Shown here in pieces: positions 43,383 through 52,587 of a stretch of DNA of 64,000 nt; the stretch's first letter is position 1, and each line of letters starts with the position of its first letter. The stretch covers positions 1-64,000 of the forward strand of contig ONLG01000006.1 in assembly GCA_900318625.1 (NCBI GenBank), given 5' to 3'. The notes beneath the pieces are model-generated. The model was not told the DNA's origin. It worked only from the letters and a program-made list of their open reading frames with translations, and did no database searches. A program made the position numbers and the translations under genes. The stretch is from an uncultured Prevotella sp. (GTDB lineage Bacteria > Bacteroidota > Bacteroidia > Bacteroidales > Bacteroidaceae).

Positions 43383-43858
43383 AACAATCTACCAACCATC
43401 TAACCGCCCAGGAGACCGAAAGGCTCTGCCGAGAATATATAGACTGCCAGCTGTCGATGCTCGAAGAAGCCGAGCTGGAATACGTGCTGCGCATGACGGA
43501 CTTCGAGTCGCCAATCATCAACGACGTAAAAACAATCATGGGAATATCGAAGGCTGTGAGATTTCCCGTCAGCACCAAACAGCCACAACGCCACAAGACT
43601 AAGATACGGCGCCTTGCAGCTGCCGCCAGCATCGCCGTGCTGCTCGTGGCAGGTGTGGCAGTTATGAAGAAAAGCCTCAACAAAGACAACACCGAGTGCA
43701 TTGCCTACTCCGCAGGCAGGCAGGTCAGTACAGAAAAGGCTCGTCAGATTGCCGAAGCTGATGTCCAAAGGATGGCTCAGTTCATAAAGACTGTTGCCTC
43801 GCAAAGGGCTGACGAAGAAGCAAAAGTAGAGAAATTCATTAAAACAATACAGAGATGA
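43379..43858 (+). CDS. Putative anti-sigma factor, single-pass membrane protein
   Basis: 159 residues: a soluble N-terminal part (about 1-78) with helices, a single membrane helix (LAAAASIAVLLVAGVAVM, about 79-96) and a periplasmic tail. This topology, and overlap by four bases with both neighbours, fit an anti-sigma factor for the ECF sigma gene. There is no recognisable ZAS or FecR motif, so the call rests on context. Confidence 0.65.
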   Translation: MKQSTNHLTAQETERLCREYIDCQLSMLEEAELEYVLRMTDFESPIINDVKTIMGISKAVRFPVSTKQPQRHKTKIRRLAAAASIAVLLVAGVAVMKKSLNKDNTECIAYSAGRQVSTEKARQIAEADVQRMAQFIKTVASQRADEEAKVEKFIKTIQR

Positions 43859-44238
43859 AACGCCTGATAATTATTATAATGTGTATCGCCAATGCGGTTT
43901 TGCTCAGCGCAAAGCCTGCCAGACTTAACGTTGAAAAGCTTTTCGACGGACGATACAACAGCAACGTGAGTGTTACCATATCCATTTACAAGAACAATGG
44001 CAACTATTACCGCGGTCTGACGGTAAAGAACAATCCCGGGATAATAAAGGCCATAGCCAGAGAAATAGCAAAAGACAAGCCACGGGCCACTGTCTATTCC
44101 GAGCATAAGGGCAGCGACGGACAGTACACTGCCATGCATATAGTCAACAACGGGGAGACTATCTACATCGGATTACAGCTCGACAACTCTGGAGGCGGCT
44201 TCTTCTTTATCCAAGGAAAGGAAAAAGCATTCAAATAA
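43855..44238 (+). CDS. Secreted small protein, DUF6108-like
   Basis: 127 residues with a signal peptide (MKRLIIIIMCIANAVLLSA). The mature part (KPARLNVEKLFDGRYNSNVS, then VTISIYKNNGNYYRGLTVKN) resembles Bacteroidota exported proteins found between sigma/anti-sigma genes and receptors. Domain name is from memory and uncertain. Function unknown. It overlaps the anti-sigma gene by 4 bp and precedes the receptor by 18 bp. Confidence 0.65.
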   Translation: MKRLIIIIMCIANAVLLSAKPARLNVEKLFDGRYNSNVSVTISIYKNNGNYYRGLTVKNNPGIIKAIAREIAKDKPRATVYSEHKGSDGQYTAMHIVNNGETIYIGLQLDNSGGGFFFIQGKEKAFK

Positions 44239-44256
44239 CTAACCAAAACCTACATC

Positions 44257-46419
44257 ATGGAAAGAACTATCAAGGCCATTCTCGGGATGGCCATGCTACC
44301 CGTGTGCCTATTTGCACAGCAGACAGGCGACACTCAGGCTAACTGGGACAAGGAACTAAACCTTAACGAAGTGGTGGTTGTGGGCGAACGAACCGTGCTG
44401 AAGCAGTCGCCCGACCGCATAGTCTATCTCACTCGCAACGACCCTTTCGCCAAGGGACTCAACGGAATGGAAGTACTCGACCGTATGCCACGCGTATCGG
44501 TTACGGGCGACCTGGTGAACGTAGCTGGAAAGTCATCTGTCCGCTATATCGTTGACGGACGGCTCCTTGACATCCCGGACAACGCGATAGCCCAACAACT
44601 GAAGAACCTGCAGGCATCGGGCATCGAGAAGATTGAGCTGCTCACCACTCCACCGGCCAAATACGCTGCCGGAACAAACGTGGCATACATCAGCATCACC
44701 ACTCGCAACGAGACACTGGGCTCGCGAGGCAGCCTCTGGGGCATGGGCAGCGCAAAAGAAAGTTTCAACTATATGCTTGGCGGAAACGTTTCGCACACCA
44801 CGCGGCGCGTGGAACTGTCGGCTGATGCCAGCTGGTCAGACATCAAAGGCATCAATGACCTCGACCGCAGCTATACGTTTGCCGACCATGTGAAGTTGTC
44901 CACCCGAAGCAACCACTTCACAAACAGACAGCTGGGTGCCAACGCTCTCTTTAAGTACAAGTTCACCAGTAGCCTGTGTGCCGGAACTATCGTCAACTTC
45001 AGCTCTTCAAGGTTCACAAGCCGACTGGAGGATGTAACCACAGAGCGCAATGCTGTGTTCCACTCGTACAACTATTCGCCAGCAAAACCTAACAACGCAC
45101 TCACTCTGACGGCCTTTGCCGACTGGCAGCTCGACCCAAAAGGCAAGATGCTCAGCCTAACCTACAACTTCTTCAACAAATCGGCGAGAACCTTTTCCGA
45201 TGTAACGACTACCGGAGCGGGCGAAGAGACAAGGCTTACCAACGACGGACGCAACAGATACCACATCCACTCGGCCAAGCTTGATGCCTCGCTGCCGTTC
45301 AAGACAATAAAAATGGAGGCTGGCACGGCTTTCACGGCTATCGGCAACAACACCTCACTGAGGATTGACCGCCTCGTTGACGGCCAGTGGGTCGTCGATC
45401 CCACTCAAAGCAACGCCTTCGACTACGACGAAAACACAGCTGCTGCATATATCAGTGCTGAAAAGAGCTTCAGCAACTCTCTGTTCATGAAGATAGGATT
45501 GCGCTATGAGCACACCAAAGTTAAGGGGCACCAGGCTGCGGATGCTGAGACGACGCAAGCTGACGAGCTTCCGGCAACGAGCCACAGCAACAGCTACGGC
45601 TACTTGTTCCCATCACTCAACATCAGTTGGAACAGCCAGAAAGCCGGACGCCTATCTCTGTCGTACTCTATGGGCATCACCCGTCCCAACTTTGCCGACC
45701 TTAACCCGTTCCGTTACTACACCACTACGAACGACTATGTGTCGGGCAACCCCGACTTGCGCCCGAGTGTGGCGCATAATGCCGAGATCAGCTATAGTCA
45801 CAAGGGCATCTACGCGCTGCTTTACAACTCCTACAGCCACAACTCCATAGGCTACATAACGCGCTTCGGCAACGACGGGTCGCAACACACCATCCCCGAG
45901 AACTGCATCGACAACAACAAGGCAGGGCTCTATGCCTCCTACAACCGCTCGCTCTTTGGCTGTTGGAGCATCAATGTGGCTGGCGAGGTGTTCTGGAACT
46001 ATGCCAAGTCGTCCATAGCCGACTTCAGGGAACATGACGACAGCAGCTGGAGCGGCAAGCTGGAGCTTAACAACTCGTGGATGCTCAACCGTCGCAAGAC
46101 TCTCATTCTCGGTCTTCGCTTCAGCCACTACTTTCCCTACCACGAGCGGATGACAAGCTATGAAAGCATGTCGCTAATAGGCTGCGACCTACGCTACACG
46201 CTTCTGGGCAACCGACTCACCCTGACGGCCTCGGTGAACGACCCCTTCGGATGGAACATCACCAAGTCTACAGCCTTGTATGACAGCTACAGCGTCTACT
46301 CACGCAACAACATCCACTCCCGCTCCTTCAGCCTGCGCATAGCCTACAACTTTGGGCGCAACAAGGTGAACGGTGTCTATCGCGACACTAAGGAGAGGGA
46401 ATCAAGCAGGAGTTACTGA
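44257..46419 (+). CDS. TonB-dependent-receptor-like outer membrane barrel (OMP_b-brl_3 type)
   Basis: 720 residues with a signal peptide ending near FAQQ. After ELNLNEVVVVGER a plug domain (about 45-150: LNGMEVLDRMPRVSVTG, YIVDGRLLD, IEKIELLTTPPAKYAAG) is followed by a large barrel with repeated LSYSM and SLNISW strands. The carboxypeptidase-like N-terminal domain of SusC proteins is missing, and no clear TonB box is seen. Fourth gene of the ECF operon, so it may be the regulated target or the signal receiver. Substrate unknown. Confidence 0.83.
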   Translation: MERTIKAILGMAMLPVCLFAQQTGDTQANWDKELNLNEVVVVGERTVLKQSPDRIVYLTRNDPFAKGLNGMEVLDRMPRVSVTGDLVNVAGKSSVRYIVDGRLLDIPDNAIAQQLKNLQASGIEKIELLTTPPAKYAAGTNVAYISITTRNETLGSRGSLWGMGSAKESFNYMLGGNVSHTTRRVELSADASWSDIKGINDLDRSYTFADHVKLSTRSNHFTNRQLGANALFKYKFTSSLCAGTIVNFSSSRFTSRLEDVTTERNAVFHSYNYSPAKPNNALTLTAFADWQLDPKGKMLSLTYNFFNKSARTFSDVTTTGAGEETRLTNDGRNRYHIHSAKLDASLPFKTIKMEAGTAFTAIGNNTSLRIDRLVDGQWVVDPTQSNAFDYDENTAAAYISAEKSFSNSLFMKIGLRYEHTKVKGHQAADAETTQADELPATSHSNSYGYLFPSLNISWNSQKAGRLSLSYSMGITRPNFADLNPFRYYTTTNDYVSGNPDLRPSVAHNAEISYSHKGIYALLYNSYSHNSIGYITRFGNDGSQHTIPENCIDNNKAGLYASYNRSLFGCWSINVAGEVFWNYAKSSIADFREHDDSSWSGKLELNNSWMLNRRKTLILGLRFSHYFPYHERMTSYESMSLIGCDLRYTLLGNRLTLTASVNDPFGWNITKSTALYDSYSVYSRNNIHSRSFSLRIAYNFGRNKVNGVYRDTKERESSRSY

Positions 46420-46494
46420 GTAAAATTCGAGTAACAGGAGTCGCGGAATGTTAAAGTTAATGTGATAAATACACGACAAACCGTTACAAGAAGC

Positions 46495-46527
46495 GAGCGG
46501 GCCGGCACAAATCGTGCCACCCCGCTC
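46495..46527. terminator. Terminator between receptor and EF-G2 genes
   Basis: GAGCGGG (46495-46501) and CCCGCTC (46521-46527) enclose an inner GGCAC-aaatc-GTGCC stem. Lies between convergent genes. Confidence 0.65.
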
Positions 46528-46563
46528 TCGTTAATGCAATTCAATGGTCTGTCTTTTTCGCTT

Positions 46564-48723
46564 TTAGTCTTCTGCTGCCAGCTCAGCCTCGTGCTCCTTA
46601 ATGAGCTGCTGCTGAACGTCGCTGGGCACGAGCTCGTAGCTTGCGAACTTGGTTGAGAACGAAGCACGGCCTCCCGTGAGCGAACTCAGGGCTATCGAGT
46701 AGTTGCTCAGCTCCTTGAGAGGTATCTTTGCGCTGAGCTTCTGGTAGCCAGCTTCGCTGTCCATACCCATAATCATGGCACGACGGCCTTGCAGGTCGCT
46801 CATCACGTCGCCCATATAGTCGCTCGGAACATATACCTCGAGGTCGTAGATAGGCTCCAGAATCTTCGGGCCGGCCTCCTTGAATGCCATTGAGAAGGCA
46901 TTGCGGGCTGCGAGCATGAACGAAAGCTCGTTGCTGTCTACCGGGTGCATCTTTCCGTCATAGACGATGACGCGAACGTCGCGGGCATAGCTTCCGGTCA
47001 GCGGACCCTGCTCCATGCGCTCCATGATACCTTTAAGGATTGCAGGCATGAAGCGGGCATCGATGGCTCCACCCACTACCGAGTTGATGAAGACGAGCTT
47101 GCCGCCCCATTCAAGGTCGATTTCCTCGCGACCCTTGACGTTCATCTTGAACTCCTGACCGCCGAACTTATAGACCGTAGGCTCGGGCATACCCTCGGCA
47201 TACGGCTCCACGATGAGGTGAACCTCACCAAACTGGCCTGCTCCACCCGACTGTTTCTTGTGACGATAGTCGGCACGCGCCATCTTGGTGATGGTTTCGC
47301 GGTATGGTATGCGAGGCTCCTCATACTTCACCTGTATCTTTTCGTTGTTCTCAAGACGCCATTTCAGTGTGCGCAGATGGAACTCGCCCTGTCCGTGTAC
47401 GATAGTCTGATGAAGCTCCTTCGACTGCTCCACAACCCATGTCGGGTCTTCCTGGCGCATCTTCATGAGCGAAGCCATGAGCTTCTCCATCTCTCCCTCG
47501 TTCACAGAACGTATGGCACGCGAATACTTCGAGTTAGGATACTTGATGAAGTCGAAGCGCTGCTCCACTTCCTTAGAGTTCAGAGTGTTGCCCGTCTTCA
47601 CGTCTTTCAGCTTCACGGTACAGCCAATGTCGCCGGCATTGAGCTGGTCAACAGGCACACGGTTGGCTCCTGCACAAGCATAGATAGTACCGATGCGCTC
47701 CTTAGAACCGCGGTCGGCGTTCGACAGGTCGTCGCCCGGGCGGATGCTTCCGCTCATAACCTTGAAGTAGCTAACCTCTCCGATATGTGGCTCCATGCCC
47801 GTCTTGAAGAAGTAAACCGACTCGGGACCGTTGCTGTCGGGAGCAACCTCCTCGCCACGGGTATTGTGAATCTTCGGCATTTCGCTGACGAAAGGCACCA
47901 CATTGCCCAGAAATTCCATCAGTCTTCGCACGCCCATGTCGCGTCCTGCGCACACGCAGAACACTGGGAAGATGCTCCGCGAGACGAGTCCCTTGCGTAT
48001 ACCTTCGCGCATTTCGTCCTCGGTGAGGCTCTCTTCCTCGAAGAACTTTTCCATCAAAGTTTCGTCGTTCTCGGCTGCTGCCTCAACAAGCGCGGCATGA
48101 AGTTCCTTTGCCTTGTCCATCTCCTCAGCCGGGATGTCCTCGATGATGGGCGCGCCGCCTTCGGGCTTCCACGAATATTTCTTCATCAGAAGCACGTCGA
48201 TAAGCGAGTTGAAGCCGTTGCCGGTCTCTATCGGGTACTGTATCTGCACGCACTTGCTGCCGTAAATCTCGCGCATATTGCTCATTATGACATCGAAGTC
48301 GCAGTTGTCGCGGTCAAGCTGGTTAACGAGGAATATCACTGGCTTCTGAAGCTTCTCGGTATAACGGAACGCATTTTGCGTGCCAACCTCAGGACCATAC
48401 TGTCCGTTGATAAGTATCACGGCCTGGTCGGTAACGTTGAGTGCGGTGATTGCTCCGCCAACGAAGTCGTCGCTTCCCGGACAGTCAATCACGTTGAGCT
48501 TCTTGCCGTTCCACTCCACATGGAACACCGTTGAGAACACTGAGTAACCATACTCTTGCTCAACGGGGAAATAGTCGCTGACGGTGTTCTTTGCCTCAAC
48601 CGTTCCGCGGCGCTTGATGATACCAGCTTCGTAAAGCATACTCTCGGCAAGTGTTGTCTTGCCGCTTCCCGCACTGCCAAGCAGAGCAATGTTCTTGATT
48701 TCGTTAGTTTGATACACTTTCAT
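46564..48723 (-). CDS. fusA2: Elongation factor G paralogue (EF-G2-like)
   Basis: 719 residues with all five EF-G domains but altered GTPase motifs. G1 reads GSAGSGKTTL, G3 reads VIDCPGSDDF where EF-G has DTPGHVDF, so the catalytic histidine is replaced by serine, and G4 is NQLD instead of NKxD. This matches the Bacteroides EF-G2 described as an EF-G paralogue lacking GTPase activity, controlled by the gut-colonisation regulator Cur (recalled from literature). C-terminal domains IV-V are intact (SFMLAARNAFSMAFKEA, QGRRAMIMGMDSE). Whether it has the same role here is inference. Confidence 0.88.
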   Translation of the reverse strand: MKVYQTNEIKNIALLGSAGSGKTTLAESMLYEAGIIKRRGTVEAKNTVSDYFPVEQEYGYSVFSTVFHVEWNGKKLNVIDCPGSDDFVGGAITALNVTDQAVILINGQYGPEVGTQNAFRYTEKLQKPVIFLVNQLDRDNCDFDVIMSNMREIYGSKCVQIQYPIETGNGFNSLIDVLLMKKYSWKPEGGAPIIEDIPAEEMDKAKELHAALVEAAAENDETLMEKFFEEESLTEDEMREGIRKGLVSRSIFPVFCVCAGRDMGVRRLMEFLGNVVPFVSEMPKIHNTRGEEVAPDSNGPESVYFFKTGMEPHIGEVSYFKVMSGSIRPGDDLSNADRGSKERIGTIYACAGANRVPVDQLNAGDIGCTVKLKDVKTGNTLNSKEVEQRFDFIKYPNSKYSRAIRSVNEGEMEKLMASLMKMRQEDPTWVVEQSKELHQTIVHGQGEFHLRTLKWRLENNEKIQVKYEEPRIPYRETITKMARADYRHKKQSGGAGQFGEVHLIVEPYAEGMPEPTVYKFGGQEFKMNVKGREEIDLEWGGKLVFINSVVGGAIDARFMPAILKGIMERMEQGPLTGSYARDVRVIVYDGKMHPVDSNELSFMLAARNAFSMAFKEAGPKILEPIYDLEVYVPSDYMGDVMSDLQGRRAMIMGMDSEAGYQKLSAKIPLKELSNYSIALSSLTGGRASFSTKFASYELVPSDVQQQLIKEHEAELAAED

Positions 48724-48897
48724 ATCAATATAGGTTTAGGTGTTAATAAATTTAGTTTCTTTGTTACAGTTGTCTGTCGCCACCGCCGTGACTCGCAAAA
48801 AACTGCCGTCTAAGTTAAGTGTTTTTCGCATAACTGCCAAAAAAAACTCCTTTTTTGTGACAATCTTTTGCATCTTCTTAGTAATTTCGCAGGGCTA

Positions 48898-50112
48898 ATG
48901 GCTGGATTATACCTACATATACCCTTCTGCAAGAGCAGGTGCATCTACTGCGCTTTCTATTCTTCCACTCTCTCAAAATTGCAGGACAGCTACACTGAAG
49001 CTATGTGCAGCGAGATGCTCATGCGCCCTTCGGCGGAGCCTATTCGTTCCATCTATCTCGGTGGCGGCACGCCAAGTGTGCTCTCTGCCGACAACCTGAA
49101 CCGCCTATTTATATATATAAATAAGGTGTACTTCCCCGGCACTTCCACAGCCAACGACCCATGGGCCGGCATGAGGGACTGTGAGATAACAATGGAGTGC
49201 AATCCCGACGACATCAGCGACGAGTTCTGCCTTATGCTCAGGCAGCTGCCCGTCAACAGGATAAGCATGGGCATACAGACATTCGACAACGACAGGCTGC
49301 GCTTTCTGCGGCGGCGACACACTGCCGAGGGGGCAGTGGCTTCCATGAAGCGGCTGCGCAAGGCTGGAATACCCAACATAAGCATTGACCTGATGTTTGG
49401 TTTCCCGGGACAGACACTGAGCCAGTGGGACGACGACATCGGCAAGGCACTCGCCATGGAGCCCGAACACATATCGGCCTACAGCCTCACCTACGAGGAG
49501 GACACCCCACTCTACGACCTTGTCTACAACCGAAGGTCTTCCGCAATGTGCGCCGGCAAACGGCCAACGAACCGCAACACCACGGCTGACGGCGCAGCAG
49601 TCTTGCAGCCAATATCCGACGAGCTGTCGCTATCAATGTACGAACTGCTTATCGACCGCCTCACGGCTGCGGGCTACGAGCATTATGAGATAAGCAACTT
49701 TGCGAAGGGAGTACGCAAACACCGCTCGCTCCACAACAGCAGCTACTGGCAAGCTATACCATACATTGGTATTGGTGCGGCTGCTCACAGCTACGACGTA
49801 AGCACTCGCAGCTGGAATGTAGCCGACCTTCAACTCTATATCGACAAAATCAAGTGTTCAGAGTTGCCTTCCGAGAGCGAAGTCATATCGCCGACAACGG
49901 CCTACAACGACATGATTACTACTGCCCTCAGAACCTGCGAAGGAATAAAGATAAGCAACATCACACCAAGTCTTCGCGCCTTTTTCACCGAAACATCTGC
50001 TACTTTGGCCGCTCAGGGCTTGGTAGAGGTGGCCGACGGCCATGTAAGGCTCACCCGGAAGGGACTTTTCCTGAGCGATAGCGTGATGCGCGAGCTTATA
50101 TATGTTGATTAA
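48898..50112 (+). CDS. hemW: HemW-like radical SAM protein
   Basis: 404 residues from ATG 48898 (MAGLYLHIPFCKSRCIYCAF). The CxxxCxxC radical SAM cluster motif is in PFCKSRCIYC; LGGGTPSVLS and NPDDISDEF segments follow. HemW relatives are heme chaperones rather than coproporphyrinogen oxidases; this protein has the HemW-type N-terminus. A 26-residue hydrophilic stretch (about 205-235, MCAGKRPTNRNTTADGAAVL) interrupts the core and may be a lineage insertion. Divergent from fusA2. Downstream is a long repeat region. Confidence 0.88.
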   Translation: MAGLYLHIPFCKSRCIYCAFYSSTLSKLQDSYTEAMCSEMLMRPSAEPIRSIYLGGGTPSVLSADNLNRLFIYINKVYFPGTSTANDPWAGMRDCEITMECNPDDISDEFCLMLRQLPVNRISMGIQTFDNDRLRFLRRRHTAEGAVASMKRLRKAGIPNISIDLMFGFPGQTLSQWDDDIGKALAMEPEHISAYSLTYEEDTPLYDLVYNRRSSAMCAGKRPTNRNTTADGAAVLQPISDELSLSMYELLIDRLTAAGYEHYEISNFAKGVRKHRSLHNSSYWQAIPYIGIGAAAHSYDVSTRSWNVADLQLYIDKIKCSELPSESEVISPTTAYNDMITTALRTCEGIKISNITPSLRAFFTETSATLAAQGLVEVADGHVRLTRKGLFLSDSVMRELIYVD

Positions 50113-50129
50113 GCCAACGGTAATCGTCT

Positions 50130-50272
50130 CCCCCCGATGCTCCCCAAGGGAGGGAGGATAGACAAACATCCCACTTTCAGCCACTCTTCCCCCTTTGGGG
50201 GGATTGAGGGGGGGCTACCAATATGTGTCATATTACCGACCCACCCCCCGCCCCTCCCCAAGGGAGGGGAGC
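50130..50272. repeat. GC-rich palindrome cluster and singleton dyad
   Basis: Three palindromes: CTCCCCCCGATGCTCCCC-AAGGGAGGGAGG (50130-50160), CTTCCCCCTTTGGGGGGA (50188-50205) and CCCCTCCCC-AA-GGGAGGGGAG (50251-50271). A lone dyad AATATGTGTCATATT is at 50220-50234. These resemble Bacteroidota intergenic repeats that produce spurious TPNPSP peptides. Confidence 0.7.
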
Positions 50273-50284
50273 CGTAAGGCTCTC

Positions 50285-50405
50285 CATAAGGGCTATAAGT
50301 CCTTATATTTCCCATAAGACATATTAGCCATATAAGCCTTCCCATTTCCCATAAGACATATTAGCCATATAAGCCTTCCCCCTTTTGGGGGGATTGTGGG
50401 GTGCT
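50285..50405. repeat. Duplicated CATAAG/TATAAG block and palindrome
   Basis: TTCCCATAAGACATATTAGC and then CATATAAGCCTTCCC occur twice in tandem (from about 50317 and from about 50347, 30-bp period), followed by the palindrome CCCCCTTTTGGGGGG (50388-50402, approximate). It leads into dyad array C. Confidence 0.65.
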
Positions 50406-50408
50406 ACC

Positions 50409-50489
50409 AATATGGGCCATATTACTGACCAATATGGGCCATATTACTGACCAATATGGGCCATATTACCGACCAATATGGGCCATATT
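50409..50489. repeat. 22-bp tandem dyad array C (4 copies)
   Basis: AATATGGGCCATATT starts at 50409, 50431, 50453 and 50475, exact 22-bp period, linkers ACTGACC or ACCGACC. It ends ATATTACTTTCC and is followed by a partial AGTCATATTAG (about 50503). The promoter of the TPR/AraC gene begins 67 bp further on. Confidence 0.9.
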
Positions 50490-50555
50490 ACTTTCCAGCA
50501 AGAGTCATATTAGTTAATGCTTTGATTATAAATAAGGTAAAAAAAGGGCTTGTTC

Positions 50556-50586
50556 TTTGGAAGTAACATGTTTTTTATTATCTTTG
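50556..50586 (+). promoter_or_regulatory. Promoter of the TPR/AraC regulator
   Basis: TTTG (50556-50559) and TATCTTTG (50579-50586), 19 bp apart; followed by ATG 50610 after 23 bp. It shows that ATG 50550 and 50568 are not the start. Confidence 0.8.
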
Positions 50587-50609
50587 CTACGCAAAATCAC
50601 CAACCAAGA

Positions 50610-52370
50610 ATGCTTACTCTGCCACTACTAAAGAAACAAGCAATCACCCTTTTGCTATTGCTGATATGCCAACAGGCACTGTCTGCAACAGCCAAACCTA
50701 TAGATAAACTTATCGAGCAGTTCAACAAGGCCGAGCAACTAACCTATGGCAAGAGATTCGACAGGCAGACCGTGAACACAGCCAACGCAGTTTTCAAACT
50801 GCTGCAACACGAAAACATCACCGACGAACCATTGACATTCAGCTACGACACACCTGCCGACAGCCTGCGCGAACAGCTGTGGTACTGGGTTGCCGAATAC
50901 TATTATGCCTATCAGGAATACCAACAGGCAGCCTTCTATGCCAGCAAAGCCATGCCACTTTTCCAGAAAGCAGAGGACAACGAGGGTTTAGCCAACTGTC
51001 TGAACCTGCTGGCAATCACCCACATACGGTTATCAGAGTTCCAGAAAGCTGCCGAGCACGCCATGCACTGCTACAAGCTGGACGTGATGTCGGGCGACCC
51101 GGAGAAGATAAGCTCAAGTCTTAACACCCTGACTGCTATTTACATGAGCACGCATCAGTACCGCGAGGCCGAGAAATTCATCCTTCAGGCAATGAAAGAG
51201 GCATCGAAAACCGACAACAAGTCAAAGATAGCACTGCTCAAGGGTATGGCTTCCGAGGTCTACAATGCACTGGGCAACCAGACCAAATCGCTGGCATACG
51301 CCAAAGAAGCATACGACATAGAGACCAAACTGGGCCATACCGACAAGGCTGCAATACGACTCACACAGATGTCTACGGCTCTGATATGGATGCACCATTT
51401 CGGTGAAGCAAAGCGGTTGCTGGCAAAAGCCATTCCGATACTGGAGAAAACCCACAACAACCACTCACTCGGCATAGCCTACATCAACTGGGGCGAGGTA
51501 CTGCTCAACGAGCACAACAACCAAGCTGCGGCTGAATACTTCCAGAAAGCGGTAGCAATCTTCAACATACAGCACGAACCTAACGGCGAGAGCAAGGCTC
51601 AGCTCGGACTCTACAAGGCCACAAAGGACACACGTCCGCAGGTGGCGATGGAGGCGCTTGAGCGGCACAAGGCGCTGAAAGACTCCATCTTCGACCAGCA
51701 GACTGCAGAGAGCCTGGGACGTTACAACGCTCAGGTGGGCAACATCAAGCTGTCGCAAGAGAACGAGGAACAACGCCGCGCAAAGCAGCGCGCCATCATC
51801 ATCGGCATAGCAACCACGCTGTTGCTGACGATTATAGCCATAGGCGTGTGGACAGTGATGCGAAGAAGCAACATAAAGCAAAGCAAAGTGAACTCTTCGC
51901 TGAACAAAAACATCGACGAACTGCGCCTTCAATACCAACAATTACAGCAGCAGTATTCGCAGATTTCCGAACGGGCGTCAACCGTTTCGGACACATCCAA
52001 CCTGCACAGTGACGACAAGCAGTTTATCGAGAAACTGATAGACATTATCAATGAGCAGATGGCAGCTGGCAACATCGATGCCACAACAGTGAGTTCGCGC
52101 ATGAACATGAGTCCCTTCCAGCTGCGCACGCGACTCGCCACGCTGCTCGACGAAACGCCCAAGAACTTTATTCAGTCGATAAGAATGAAGCGAGCGCTTC
52201 ACTATTTAGAGAACCATCCCTACAAAAACATCAATGAAGTGGCCACTCTGTGTGCCTACAACGAGACCTCAAACTTCACCCGTGCCTTCAAAAACACTTT
52301 CGGACTGACTCCCACGCAGTATTTAGAGGAGAAGCAGAGGAAACAAAGTGCAAACCAACAGCAGCAATAA
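50610..52370 (+). CDS. Membrane-spanning TPR / AraC one-component regulator
   Basis: 586 residues from ATG 50610. A signal-anchor (LLKKQAITLLLLLICQQALSA), then a periplasmic part with about six TPR-like helical repeats (e.g. EGLANCLNLLAITHIRLSEF, SKIALLKGMASEVYNALGNQ), one membrane helix (RAIIIGIATTLLLTIIAIGVWTV, about 398-420), a coiled coil and a cytoplasmic AraC helix-turn-helix domain ending CAYNETSNFTRAFKNTFGLT. This fits a one-component sensor: the periplasmic TPR domain senses a signal, the AraC domain binds DNA. Target genes unknown; the adjacent 52588 ORF and TMEM43 gene are candidates. The promoter and dyad array C precede it. Confidence 0.86.
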   Translation: MLTLPLLKKQAITLLLLLICQQALSATAKPIDKLIEQFNKAEQLTYGKRFDRQTVNTANAVFKLLQHENITDEPLTFSYDTPADSLREQLWYWVAEYYYAYQEYQQAAFYASKAMPLFQKAEDNEGLANCLNLLAITHIRLSEFQKAAEHAMHCYKLDVMSGDPEKISSSLNTLTAIYMSTHQYREAEKFILQAMKEASKTDNKSKIALLKGMASEVYNALGNQTKSLAYAKEAYDIETKLGHTDKAAIRLTQMSTALIWMHHFGEAKRLLAKAIPILEKTHNNHSLGIAYINWGEVLLNEHNNQAAAEYFQKAVAIFNIQHEPNGESKAQLGLYKATKDTRPQVAMEALERHKALKDSIFDQQTAESLGRYNAQVGNIKLSQENEEQRRAKQRAIIIGIATTLLLTIIAIGVWTVMRRSNIKQSKVNSSLNKNIDELRLQYQQLQQQYSQISERASTVSDTSNLHSDDKQFIEKLIDIINEQMAAGNIDATTVSSRMNMSPFQLRTRLATLLDETPKNFIQSIRMKRALHYLENHPYKNINEVATLCAYNETSNFTRAFKNTFGLTPTQYLEEKQRKQSANQQQQ

Positions 52371-52587
52371 CACATTTGTTTCGCCTGCAAGCAACATTTC
52401 TTTCAGCCCCCACTTATCACTGCAATACCGCATAAAAATGCACATTTATACGCATTTAGGGCTATTCCAAGGGCTTCTGCACCCATATATTTCACGAAAT
52501 GATAATTAAATTTGATAAAATGACAACGTGATAAAAGCCCTTATTACTACCTTTGCAATAAGAAAACGTAATGAATGAGCATTGCCT
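52371..52587. other. Intergenic region before the 52588 ORF
   Basis: 217 bp, AT-rich; holds TACCTTTG (52548-52555) 32 bp before ATG 52588. No terminator hairpin was seen after the TPR/AraC gene. Confidence 0.5.
52548..52555 (+). promoter_or_regulatory. -7 box upstream of the small ORF
   Basis: TACCTTTG followed by CAATAAG, a good -7 match; -33 weak (GTG-rich, no TTTG at the right distance). Confidence 0.5.

Noticed and set aside
46945..48534. 529-codon plus-strand frame
   Set aside because: Antisense to the EF-G2-like gene; leucine/histidine-rich shadow.
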